A stretch of DNA of 64,000 bases, from IMG/VR virus record IMGVR_UViG_3300028008_000009, positions 1 through 64,000 of that record; one strand, 5' to 3'. Below are positions 34,701 through 42,848 of this stretch, piece by piece. Made by a program: the position numbers and the translations under genes. The stretch is from a virus. Below the pieces are notes generated by a model. That model was given only the letters and a program-made list of their open reading frames with translations, had not been told where the DNA came from and ran no database searches. The number at the start of each line of letters is the position of its first letter. The first letter of the stretch is position 1.

Positions 34701-36222
34701 TTGCAGTTTCTTCTGCATCGATGTTGCTTTGTAATGTAACATCTGCTGCTGCACGTGTTCCTGCTTCAGCTGTGATATTACCTTGTAGTGTAGTATCAGC
34801 ATTCCCTCTTGCAGTTGCCTCTGTAGCAATTGCAGTAGTGTTTGATGAAATTAATGCACTAAAGTTTGAGTCTGCTGCTTGGAAAGCCGCAACAATCTCT
34901 GTTAATGAGTCTAATGATGCAGGATCAGTATTTGAAATGATTGAATCAATTCTTGCTGTTTCTGTATCAATGTTTCCTTGTAAAACACCTTCGCGTGTGT
35001 CTGTGTATGCTTTTGCATCTACTTCTACTTGGTCAGCGTATGCTTCCCAGGCTGTAGTATTTGCTGTTGTTTGAGCTGTGTCAGCCGCTGCCCACGCCGC
35101 ATTAATAGTTGAAGTTTGTGCCGCATCTGCTGCCGCCCAAGCTGAATTAATTGCTGTTTCACGTGTGTCAGTGTATGCTTTAGCGTCTACTTCTGCTTGA
35201 TCGGCATATGCCTCCCACGCTGTAGTATTTGCTGTTGTCTGAGCCGTATCTGCTGCCGCAAAGTCAGTTCTGATAAGTGTATCAGCATTCTGTCTTGCAG
35301 TTTCTTCAGCCGCGATATCTGATGCGTTCGCTGCCTCGGCACCTCTTGCAGTAGCAATTTCTGCCGCTAAGTTTGTAGTTAATGTTGAGATGTCACCGTT
35401 AGTTGCTGAAATTTCAGCTGCTAAACCATTTGTTAATGTTGTGATGTCACCTTCGTTTGCAGTAACACGAGCGTCTAAGGCATTATCTGCCGCTACTCTT
35501 AATCCTGCTTCAGTAACTACCGCCGCTGCGTTAGTTGCCTCTACACCTTGTGCTCTGCTAATTTCGTTTGCAATGTTAGTTGCGTTAACGCCTTCTGCGC
35601 CAGTGGCACGAGTAGTTTCAGCTGTAATAGCCGCCGCGTTTGCAGCAATACCTGAAGTAAAGACTGAGTCTGCACTTTGGAATGCTGTAACGATTTCACT
35701 CAGCGAGTCTAGTGCTGCTGGATCAGTGTTACTAATAATGTTGTTAATTTGTGTTTGCATAGATGTGTCAGCTGCCTTATAAGCTGTATCTATTGCACTC
35801 TCTGCCGCTAAGGCACGAGTTTCTTCTGCCGTTATTGCTGATGCATTAACGCCTTCAGCTGCTAAAGCACGTGTCTCTTCAGCCGCTATTGCTGTTGTGT
35901 TTACACCTTCTGCTGCTGTAGCACGATTCGTTTCTACTAAAACTGCTGCTGCGATGTCCGAAGCAACTGCCGCCTGTGCTCTTGCATTTGTAAAGAATTT
36001 GTAATCAGCGTGTTCTGTTAGATCTGATGTATCATAAGATCCAATTAGGTCTGCTGCTGTAACTTTCTTTAAAGATGACGAAGCGTTGACGTGTAATAGA
36101 AAAGTATCCGCCGAACCTACTGAACTTGCGCCCGTTTGGCCAGAAACGGATGTTGCGTCTAGTTTTGATTCGATGACTGCTGCATTTGCGAGAGCCGGCG
36201 ATTTAATTTGTCTAAAAGCCAT
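31717..36222 (-). CDS. giant repetitive tail fibre, 1501 aa
   Basis: The largest gene here. I start it at ATG 36222 (MAFRQIKSPALANAAVIESK), which has GGAGA upstream; a TTG five codons earlier is in frame but overlaps that ribosome site. About residues 80-1190 are Ala/Glu/Thr repeats (AIAAEETRALAAEGVNA, TTLQGNIDTETARIDAI) forming a very long coiled coil, with four SNTDPAALDSLTEIVAAFQ-type modules spaced along it. LYFTTARARAAI appears near 1215, followed by a beta-rich C-terminal tip. This is probably the long distal or side fibre for host recognition. Late promoter at 36310. Confidence 0.85.
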   Translation of the reverse strand: MAFRQIKSPALANAAVIESKLDATSVSGQTGASSVGSADTFLLHVNASSSLKKVTAADLIGSYDTSDLTEHADYKFFTNARAQAAVASDIAAAVLVETNRATAAEGVNTTAIAAEETRALAAEGVNASAITAEETRALAAESAIDTAYKAADTSMQTQINNIISNTDPAALDSLSEIVTAFQSADSVFTSGIAANAAAITAETTRATGAEGVNATNIANEISRAQGVEATNAAAVVTEAGLRVAADNALDARVTANEGDITTLTNGLAAEISATNGDISTLTTNLAAEIATARGAEAANASDIAAEETARQNADTLIRTDFAAADTAQTTANTTAWEAYADQAEVDAKAYTDTRETAINSAWAAADAAQTSTINAAWAAADTAQTTANTTAWEAYADQVEVDAKAYTDTREGVLQGNIDTETARIDSIISNTDPASLDSLTEIVAAFQAADSNFSALISSNTTAIATEATARGNADTTLQGNITAEAGTRAAADVTLQSNIDAEETARIAQDAVTLASAATDATTKADAARNAAIAHADTEDAALIGDATVDGTSGNTVKARIDSGDAAVTTAFGNADTAITNAFTAADTALQLQITANDGDIATNTGDIATNTAAIAQEVTDRTTADNTLQANITSEATTARAAELANSQAITAEATTARAAEGANTTAISNEVTRATGIEAGLRTDVDANTVTGSTNAANITIEATARAAADLTLQGNIDTETARIDAILLNADGALDTLKEIGDAFAAADSTLQGLITANGTRLTTNEADIVTLETEMDAAEGRLDSLEAVVATGGQTLDTTATTLVGAINEVHGEVNTNTTNIGVIGDLDTTASNLVGAVNEVHGEVDANKTAADTDRAAIRSEFAAADGVVTAAYTAADVVVTGAFQAADAAQTTALQAYADTAEADAITAAGTYTDAEVLTEKTRAEAAELVLTNAVAAEATTARAAEQANAAAAAANLLEITATQASGGLNLDGTYTAHSGSNYIDAGSNLKAVDLLLDAQAKANADAIAGEITDRTTAVAAEASTARAAELANANAIAAETTRATGVEATLSGLITTNATDLATESARAQAAEGVNATAIAGIISNTDPAALDSLTEIVAAFQADDGTITGLVNTNTTNIATNTAGLAQELVDRAAADTALDTAYKAADTTLQSNIDLKLALAGGTMSGNIAMGSNKVTGLANGTDSGDAINKGQLDAAVSALDLSNFDTNDLDEGTGPTANLYFTTARARAAISVTDTAGNGLASYDNTTGVISINTNESVLDLTDVSDTDYTGKEDYVLRVNANEDGMELVSPLDIFAHNWRQTIPGDGTATQFALTNPVDQSDALVFVGGVIQDPVTHYSIANQVITMTSAMPVGTQAVVVAPSVGLVPVLSAGQVTTDKLSADIKAYVQGSNVSTTTGGDVIDTFAKATYRSAKYIIQADDGNGNYETREALVTHDGTTAYITEYAMVYTGADLVGDASVNMNGNNVELTYTTNSGTATVKVISTYIDV

Positions 36223-36309
36223 GTTAGATTTCTCCAATCAATATTGATAAAAACATATAATTCTTTTATATGCCCGATAGCAATAAGTCAGGTAGACTCA
36301 TTGCGTAAT

Positions 36310-36318
36310 GTATTTATC
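36310..36318 (-). promoter_or_regulatory. late promoter of the giant fibre
   Basis: Minus strand GATAAATAC, 88 bases upstream of the ATG at 36222. An AT-rich hairpin (CATATAA/TTATATG) followed by T5 lies between promoter and gene. Confidence 0.7.
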
Positions 36319-36352
36319 AATACACGGTAGGAGTTATAACGTATGAAAACTG

Positions 36353-37936
36353 TTAATTTGGTAAGTATCTAAAGTCTACTACTGCACCAGCTGTTGGCGG
36401 AGTAGTAATGGTTAGCGTTGATCCGCTAATGCTGTATTCAGTTGGTGGTAGAATTAATCCGTCTACAATAACCAATACACTGTGAATAGTATGTCCAGGT
36501 TGTATCAAGTAATCTGTAGTGGAGTTGTTTCCTGTATACTGACTACTTGTATAAACTAAATTGAGATGGTGATTTTCAATACTAGCGTTTGCTGGTGATG
36601 ACATTGTTGCATATGGATATCTATACTTAACATAAATGTCAAATCCAGAATCTGGTAGCACATTAAATGTTAGCGTTGTTCCATTTACAGAGTAAATGCT
36701 AGGACGTTGTAAGACATCGTTAACATACACATCAATTTCTTCAACACCTGCTGGTGCGTCAGTTAGTGTAAATGCAAAACTTGTTCCGTCTGCTGTAAAT
36801 TGTTGTGATGCTGGAAGTGATGCTTGTGTTAGTGTTCTATCAACAAAACTAAATCCACCATTACCATCTGTTTGTAGTATTTGGCCGTTTGTTCCGTCAC
36901 TGATACCTAAGTCAAGTATTCCACTTACATCACTGGCAATTGTTATGCCTTTTGATCCAGGTGTTGTAACTGGTGTAATAGTAATATTATTACCAGCACG
37001 GATATCAATTTCGTCGACAGCACTTGCAACAATATCAGTAGGTGTTAAGTCGCTTACTGTATCGTATATGTGCCACGTTTTAAATGTGGATTCAATTGTA
37101 ACAGTTACAGTACCGTCTGCGTTGTCAGTTAATGCAAAACCACCATCAACATTAAAGTTAATGCCTGTTACATTTGATACTTCAACATTTGATACTGGGT
37201 CGTTAATTTCCTTAACTGTAAGCGCCAAATCGCTTCGTATAGCGGTGTTTACATCTGCAAGCTCTGTTGATGTTGCAAACGTTCCATCAGCTGTTTGAAA
37301 CGCATTTACGATCTCTGTAAGCGAGTCTAGTGCTGCAGGATCTGTGTTTGTAAGTATGTTTTGAACTTGAGATTGTAGTGTGCTGATATCAGCTGATATA
37401 CTTGCTGATGCTACGCCAAACTGTCCGCTGTATGTAGCACCTGTAATATAAACACTTTTACCTGTAAACGATTTACCATCCGGTAAGTTATCACCAATAA
37501 AGTTTAATACACCTGATTGATAATCAAAGAACCATTCATCATTATTACCACTACCAGTAGTAAAGACTTTGTTGGCCATTGTTTCAGCACCAGCAGGATC
37601 TCCGCTAGTGTGAATATAAACATTTACAAGATATGTTGATCCAAATTCTGTTGGAATCCAATCTGTGATTCCTGTTTTCCAAGTTCTGTTTGTTGACGCT
37701 GTAATATCAGCTGTAGTTTCAACTGCCGTTTGTAGCGTTACGTAGCTACTGGAAGCAGAAGGTTTTACACTTGGTATTTGTCCAGACTCTGCCCAAATCG
37801 TATCACCACGTATTAGTAGTGGACTTGGTAAACTTTCGTTGGCCGCTAATTTATTAAAGACTGTGTCAGTCTTAGTGGCACCGAATCCAACTTTCTTAAA
37901 TAGATAGTCTAACTTTTGATTATCGGAAATTGCCAT
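36353..37936 (-). CDS. tail fibre protein, 527 aa
   Basis: A 527-residue protein starting AISDNQKLDYLFKKVGFGAT. It shows an N-terminal beta-rich base, one LTNTDPAALDSLTEIVNAFQ module (about 205-224) shared with the giant fibre, and two C-terminal copies of a strand unit ending in FDIYVKYRYP and VVDFRYLPN, each preceded by EEIDVYVNDVLQRPSIYSV or a like segment. Its start overlaps the stop of the PKD protein gene by one base (TAATG), so it is made coupled to that protein. Probably a baseplate-proximal fibre. Confidence 0.8.
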   Translation of the reverse strand: MAISDNQKLDYLFKKVGFGATKTDTVFNKLAANESLPSPLLIRGDTIWAESGQIPSVKPSASSSYVTLQTAVETTADITASTNRTWKTGITDWIPTEFGSTYLVNVYIHTSGDPAGAETMANKVFTTGSGNNDEWFFDYQSGVLNFIGDNLPDGKSFTGKSVYITGATYSGQFGVASASISADISTLQSQVQNILTNTDPAALDSLTEIVNAFQTADGTFATSTELADVNTAIRSDLALTVKEINDPVSNVEVSNVTGINFNVDGGFALTDNADGTVTVTIESTFKTWHIYDTVSDLTPTDIVASAVDEIDIRAGNNITITPVTTPGSKGITIASDVSGILDLGISDGTNGQILQTDGNGGFSFVDRTLTQASLPASQQFTADGTSFAFTLTDAPAGVEEIDVYVNDVLQRPSIYSVNGTTLTFNVLPDSGFDIYVKYRYPYATMSSPANASIENHHLNLVYTSSQYTGNNSTTDYLIQPGHTIHSVLVIVDGLILPPTEYSISGSTLTITTPPTAGAVVDFRYLPN

Positions 37937-40900
37937 TAGTTAGCTTCTCCTATTGATAGACTGTTTATTTGTTTGCCACTTGCAATTGCAATTCTAACCA
38001 ACACAACATTGTTTGTTGCGTTACTCATATTTTCTGCACCAAGTGTCATTGTGTAGCTAGAGTTAATGCTTGAGCCTGTTGGTACAACATCTGCACCTGT
38101 TAACGCACAACCATCTGCTCCGTTACCACCATTGGCAGTATCTGTTCCTGGAACACCTGCACCTGCATATTGGCTTGTGCATTCTAACCAACCGTTTGAT
38201 CCACTGGCAGTATCTATGCCAGTACCAGGAGCTGCAATCCACATACCTGCAATGCCTGTAGAGTTAATGCTAATGTCGAAGTTAGCAACAACTTGTCTAC
38301 GGAATGCAAATGTAAAGTATTGTGTTCCTGTATCTGAACTTCTATCAGGACCAACTGGTAGGTAGCCTGTGCTATAATCTGTAGTGTCGTGTTTTAACAC
38401 ACCCCATCTTACAGTAGCTTCTTGCGTTCCACTTACACTAACTGCACCAGTAAATGGTGTAGCTGTGTAATCAGTTGATCCGACAATAGTAGGAGTGTCC
38501 GTAGAATCCGCCACAAAGTCTGCAATACGAATTGCATTGTCTGTGACTACCCCATTACCTAAACTGGATTCTACAGGTATGGACGACTCAATTATTCCAA
38601 ATGGTGTCGCTGTATGCACTTGAACTTTCTCGGGAAGAGAAACAAAATTTCCAGTGCCATTGACATTATAAGCCCTAACTCTCAATGTTTCCACAGCCGC
38701 TATACTTGAATTAGTAATATCGATTGTTTGATCAGCGTATTGATAAGTTAAGGTATTCGCTGTTGGAATACCAGCGTTTAGGTAAGGGGTATTCTCTAAA
38801 TCTGAATAACTCTTATATTGAGTGCTAATAGTTGCGCCACTTGTGCTTTCTAAATTAGCACCGTTGGATATTTCAAACACATTATTTGTATCTCTATATG
38901 CTTGTCCAATCCAATTGTTTACTGTAACACCAGCCATTGTTAATTTTGGACTTCCTGTGTTATAGTATGGTATGCCTGAGATATATCTGTAGCTACCGCT
39001 GACACTTTCTGTAAGTGTTGCACTAGCTACATCAATAGTTGGGCTACTTGTTAGGTCGTCACAAACTACTGTAACATAGTTTGTGTTGCCTGTTTCACTA
39101 TGTTCTATACGCTGGTCGTTAACACCAGTTGTATATTCAGAAAATGGTTTAGTAATTTTTGCATCAAATGTTTGATAGAAACCTGTAGGATAAGTTGAAG
39201 AACTTATACTATCGTTTGCATCTCTTTGATCACTAACAACAAGACTTCCAAAAGTGCCGTTTTCGTTTAAGGAAGTTGTAAAGTTTTGAGAACCATCGTC
39301 AACGCCATTGACAACTGATTTTACTGTTCCACTTAATCCATTGTATGAATTTTGTGCAACACTAGTGTCAAGGTTTCCACTTGTGTATCGTCTTGCTGTA
39401 GTTGTTTCTAAACTTGCACCTGCTACCAATGGAGCTGATGCACTGTTTTCTGTGAACCCATGTGCCAGTCTAGGATCGTGTCCTTGTGCTGGGTCTGTTA
39501 GTGAAATTGTTTTACTGCTCAAACCACTTGGTGCCGATGGCACTGCATTTACTTGGAAAAATATTCCTGCATTGTCTGTTTGTGCTGTTATGTCTGGTGT
39601 GCCGCTTGCTGTGAAATCTAATTCGTAGCTTCCTGGAGTGGCACCAGTAAAGTCGTGTGTTATTATACCATCTGTTGTTGTTGTATCAGTGCTTCCATAA
39701 CCCCAATCGTAGAAATAACTATCGCCGTTGTGACTTGAGTTATCTACTCTTGCTAATGCTCTATTATTACCATTGTAGTCAACACCGTCATATAAATCTA
39801 AATTATTGTCGCCGTTTCTATCTGAAACAAATTCTGCTCTACCATCTATGTATGCTCTTACATCTGGTTCAACATGCACTGTAAAATTTGCACTTGCAAA
39901 TGGACTATTAGTGTGATTACTAATAACTGATAAATTTCCTACAAAGTCTTTTGCTATACCGTTTTCTTGATCTGAATTTGATAATGTATATGTGTGGTGG
40001 AACGGGTGATTTGTGTCACCGTCATCTTCTTCGCCAACTGGTATAGTTGTAATTGTACCATCGCCCATTGTCCATTGATATGTTGTTCCAAATACAGGGT
40101 TAAATGTACCTATAGTAGTCTCTGTGGTATTTAAAAATTCAACATTAACTCCACTATCTTTTTCGTTAATACCTGTAGTAACATCAATGGTGTATGTAGG
40201 AGTATGTGTATCGTAAATTTTATATGTAGCATTGTCAGTCATTGGGAATAGATTCTGATGTGCTGTGCTGTGACTGTCTAATGATAATGTAACGGTTCTT
40301 AGCACCTCTGTTTCTGTGCTAGGAGCAAATGTGTGGGCTATACGTCCGCCGCCTACGCCACCTGCTACATTATCTGCACTAACTACATCATCTGATAATC
40401 CATCGCCCCAATCCCAAGTATATTGAACTGTTGCGTTTGATGTGTTTGTTGCTGTATTTTCAAAATAGACAGTAGCACCGTCATCCCAATATGTTATTGG
40501 ACTGCCACCTGTTGGAGAGGCATATGCCTCAAACGAAACTGTTGGATCAACAGTAGTAATAGTAATATAATCTTCTCTTATTTTAAATACTGAGTGACCT
40601 GCACCTGTTCCACCATTGTTAGCTGCGTTTACTCGAACAGTATATGGTGATCCAGTATTGCTTGTATATGTATGAGATACAGTATTAATGTAGTTAGAGT
40701 TTGGTACGATATTAAGGTTACTTGTGCTATCGCCCCAATGGACAGCATAAACATCTGGATTACCAACTCCTGTTATTGTTAGGGTTACTGTTAATCCTGC
40801 GCCGCCGGCAGTTTTGTCAGCGACAAAGTCTACTGATTCAACATAAGTATTTTTACCTACGTTTTTAATAATTTCTAAAAGTTCTGCAGAGTCGGCATCA

Positions 40901-41097
40901 TTGCCACCGTCTACTGAAGCTAATCTGGTTTCAAGGAATATTTTTGTGACAGCATCTTGATCGTCAACAGGATCCACAACGTTAACGATTCTGTTTGTTT
41001 GGGCACTGATATTGTTATCTAGGCCCTCTGCATCAAGTTTTAAGTCTTTATCACTTGTTGATATCTTTCCACTGTTGTGGTTAATATTAATCGACAT
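37936..41097 (-). CDS. large adhesin with PKD-like repeats, 1053 aa
   Basis: A 1053-residue protein with several PKD/Ig-like beta-sandwich repeats. Their W-x-W-G-D-G signature appears as VHWGDSTSN (about 119-127), WDWGDGLSD (228-236), QWTMGDGTI and YDWGYGST, each followed by H-T-Y/H-T-F before the last strand. The N-terminal 90 residues include VDPVDDQDAVTKIFLETRLA, a fibre-base motif. The C-terminal half is beta-rich without clear repeats and ends in a Gly/Thr-rich tip. PKD domains usually bind glycans or proteins, so host surface binding is inferred. No S74 domain. Confidence 0.8.
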   Translation of the reverse strand: MSININHNSGKISTSDKDLKLDAEGLDNNISAQTNRIVNVVDPVDDQDAVTKIFLETRLASVDGGNDADSAELLEIIKNVGKNTYVESVDFVADKTAGGAGLTVTLTITGVGNPDVYAVHWGDSTSNLNIVPNSNYINTVSHTYTSNTGSPYTVRVNAANNGGTGAGHSVFKIREDYITITTVDPTVSFEAYASPTGGSPITYWDDGATVYFENTATNTSNATVQYTWDWGDGLSDDVVSADNVAGGVGGGRIAHTFAPSTETEVLRTVTLSLDSHSTAHQNLFPMTDNATYKIYDTHTPTYTIDVTTGINEKDSGVNVEFLNTTETTIGTFNPVFGTTYQWTMGDGTITTIPVGEEDDGDTNHPFHHTYTLSNSDQENGIAKDFVGNLSVISNHTNSPFASANFTVHVEPDVRAYIDGRAEFVSDRNGDNNLDLYDGVDYNGNNRALARVDNSSHNGDSYFYDWGYGSTDTTTTDGIITHDFTGATPGSYELDFTASGTPDITAQTDNAGIFFQVNAVPSAPSGLSSKTISLTDPAQGHDPRLAHGFTENSASAPLVAGASLETTTARRYTSGNLDTSVAQNSYNGLSGTVKSVVNGVDDGSQNFTTSLNENGTFGSLVVSDQRDANDSISSSTYPTGFYQTFDAKITKPFSEYTTGVNDQRIEHSETGNTNYVTVVCDDLTSSPTIDVASATLTESVSGSYRYISGIPYYNTGSPKLTMAGVTVNNWIGQAYRDTNNVFEISNGANLESTSGATISTQYKSYSDLENTPYLNAGIPTANTLTYQYADQTIDITNSSIAAVETLRVRAYNVNGTGNFVSLPEKVQVHTATPFGIIESSIPVESSLGNGVVTDNAIRIADFVADSTDTPTIVGSTDYTATPFTGAVSVSGTQEATVRWGVLKHDTTDYSTGYLPVGPDRSSDTGTQYFTFAFRRQVVANFDISINSTGIAGMWIAAPGTGIDTASGSNGWLECTSQYAGAGVPGTDTANGGNGADGCALTGADVVPTGSSINSSYTMTLGAENMSNATNNVVLVRIAIASGKQINSLSIGEAN

Positions 41098-41153
41098 ACT
41101 CTTCCCTTTTTTAACTTTACCACAATGGTTATGTTATTGCAATCAAGTATAAA

Positions 41154-41741
41154 TTATACTGTCACGCTAGAACGGAAGACCGAAACAATGTTCCAACTGC
41201 CATTTACAAATACCAACGATGCACTGTCGCCTTTTGCTGTGAAAGTAACTGACGTAAAACCTGCTCCATTTGTTGGAGTTACTGTAACAGGCCCCGTAGG
41301 TGTAGCTGATACAGTAATAATTTTATGTTGCCCTTCTGTGCCGTCTGATAAAACAAGAGCAACCGCAGTAGAACCATCAATTGCTGATAATGACGTGTCT
41401 GCTGTAATTTCTGTTGTTTCTGTTGTAGTAGATACTACAACTGTTTGTATGTTAAGTTGATCCCACATATTAGTACTACTACCAATATTGTGTGTTTTTG
41501 TAACGCTTGGCAATAAATCAGTTGATATGTTGCTATTAAATGCTACAGATCCACTTGCGTTTCCTAGTGTTATAACATCACCAGATGAAACTATTGAACC
41601 TTCTATGTATAAATGTCCACCAACCCATGCACCGCCTTCGACAAGCAGAGCAGAATCTGTACTATTTAAAGCATTTAAATCAATATCTTTAATACTTTTA
41701 ATTATTAACTGATCACCATCTGGTTTTATATATGATGCCAT
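41154..41741 (-). CDS. short tail fibre/connector, 195 aa
   Basis: A 195-residue protein starting MASYIKPDGDQLIIKSIKDI. Short repeated strands (GGHLYIEGSIVSSGDVITLG) and VTKTHNIGSSTNMWDQLNI, a variant of the LGSTTKKWRDLYL attachment module of the 740-aa fibre, indicate a fibre or connector role. It is the first fibre gene of the island in transcription order after the porin terminator and has its own late promoter. Confidence 0.75.
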   Translation of the reverse strand: MASYIKPDGDQLIIKSIKDIDLNALNSTDSALLVEGGAWVGGHLYIEGSIVSSGDVITLGNASGSVAFNSNISTDLLPSVTKTHNIGSSTNMWDQLNIQTVVVSTTTETTEITADTSLSAIDGSTAVALVLSDGTEGQHKIITVSATPTGPVTVTPTNGAGFTSVTFTAKGDSASLVFVNGSWNIVSVFRSSVTV

Positions 41742-41774
41742 ACGTTATTCTTCCTTATGTTCTCTTTACAATAT

Positions 41775-41783
41775 GTATTTATG
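41775..41783 (-). promoter_or_regulatory. late promoter of the 195-aa fibre
   Basis: Minus strand CATAAATAC, 34 bases upstream of the start at 41741. Confidence 0.8.
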
Positions 41784-41810
41784 CCGATTTAGAAATTGCT
41801 TATAGCCATT

Positions 41811-41837
41811 AAAAAGGGCTCACAATGGAGCCCTTAA
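41811..41837 (-). terminator. terminator after the porin-like gene
   Basis: 8-bp stem AAGGGCTC/GAGCCCTT (41814-41821, 41828-41835) with T5 on the minus strand. Confidence 0.9.
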
Positions 41838-41859
41838 TAAATTCGTAATCTATAATAGC

Positions 41860-42663
41860 TTAGAAGCTAAAAGATACACCAACCGCTGGTGAGGTTGTTT
41901 TAGCATCTACATCATATGATGCTTCTGCATAAAGATCAAGGCCGTTTAATGAACCTTTTACGCCTGCACCAATGTGTTGTACTGTATTATTTTCGTCGCC
42001 GTCCATGAATACTGTTAATCCACCTGTTGTTGCATTTACTTCATATGCTAATGTATCTGCTGCATATGTACCTGTGCCACCAATTGACAATTCTGTTGTA
42101 AGATCCAACTCTGAGCTAAGTGCATATGCTTTAGCTTCTGTGTCAGTGTTATAATCTACTGCTACAGTTGAAGCAATTGCTCCAAGTTCAATGTCATATG
42201 CAAGCTGTACGTTGTCAAGATCAGTTACGTCAGTTTTTAAGCCGTCAAAACCAGCCATTGCTGATAAGTTGCCCATTGTAACCATTACTGATTCGTTAAC
42301 AGTTGGGTTAGCAAGAGTAGTTGAACCTACTGTTTCTAATCCTGCACTTGGAAACAAGTCGCCTTGCTTACCTAGTGATACTGTTGCACCTGCAACTGTT
42401 GTACCAATGTGCCATTCTTCAACACTTACTGATGTGTCTGGAGTCGCTGTAAACGAAATACCGCCAAATGCTGGTCCTGTTCCTGAAATCTCAAGATCAA
42501 GTGTTGTTTTACCAACATACTTGTCTGATGTGTTTTTTGTTACGTCGAACTCAACTGAAGCACTTACTGGTGATGTCGGTGCTGGGTGAGTATGTGCTGT
42601 TGTATCTGCTGATGCAACTGATGCCGCCATCAACATTGCTAAAACGCTTATTGTTGTTTTCAT
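41860..42663 (-). CDS. porin-like outer-membrane beta-barrel
   Basis: A 267-residue protein with a textbook signal peptide: MKTT, a hydrophobic core, and ASA before a predicted cut after residue 19. The mature part alternates polar and nonpolar residues in strands of 8-10 residues separated by Gly/Asp turns (KTTLDLEISG, LDLYAEASYDVDAK) and ends in VGVSFSF, the terminal-Phe signal for outer-membrane insertion. It resembles a small Gram-negative porin more than any T4 protein. It has its own perfect sigma70 promoter, a leader with two hairpins and its own terminator, so it is a stand-alone early unit between capsid and fibre genes. Specificity cannot be read. Confidence 0.82.
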   Translation of the reverse strand: MKTTISVLAMLMAASVASADTTAHTHPAPTSPVSASVEFDVTKNTSDKYVGKTTLDLEISGTGPAFGGISFTATPDTSVSVEEWHIGTTVAGATVSLGKQGDLFPSAGLETVGSTTLANPTVNESVMVTMGNLSAMAGFDGLKTDVTDLDNVQLAYDIELGAIASTVAVDYNTDTEAKAYALSSELDLTTELSIGGTGTYAADTLAYEVNATTGGLTVFMDGDENNTVQHIGAGVKGSLNGLDLYAEASYDVDAKTTSPAVGVSFSF

Positions 42664-42683
42664 AATTTATTCCCTTTAAATAA

Positions 42684-42725
42684 TCTAACTTCGTAGTTAG
42701 AAACAAACTGACTCTCTAGAGTCAG
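42684..42725 (-). promoter_or_regulatory. two hairpins in the porin leader
   Basis: A 7-bp stem (42684-42701, 4-nt loop) and an 8-bp palindromic stem (42708-42725) lie in the transcribed leader between the -10 box and the Shine-Dalgarno. They may stabilise the message or regulate translation. Confidence 0.6.
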
Positions 42726-42737
42726 AATTTAGTGTTA

Positions 42738-42766
42738 ATTATACTACTGTATGTGAAACTTGTCAA
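42738..42766 (-). promoter_or_regulatory. consensus sigma70 promoter of the porin
   Basis: Minus strand TTGACA (42761-42766), 17-nt spacer, TATAAT (42738-42743): a perfect match. Confidence 0.92.
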
Positions 42767-42793
42767 CCTTTTTGTTAACTTTTTTTATTCATC

Positions 42794-42821
42794 AAAAGAA
42801 CAGGCCCCTTAAAGGGACCTG
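42794..42821 (-). terminator. terminator after gp23
   Basis: 8-bp stem (42801-42808, 42814-42821, one G-U pair in the RNA) followed by TTCTTTT on the minus strand. Confidence 0.88.
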
Positions 42822-42848
42822 CTCCATAATATCTTCTTTAAGTAAAAA

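Noticed and set aside
36223-36237. TTG start for the giant fibre and the similar TTG for the gp67-like protein at 46636
   Set aside because: In both cases the codons between TTG and ATG contain the Shine-Dalgarno that serves the ATG.
36344-36370. Plus-strand mini-ORF (MKTVNLVSI) with a GGAG site opposite the fibre genes
   Set aside because: Only nine codons and overlapping the end of the 527-aa fibre gene on the other strand; likely chance.
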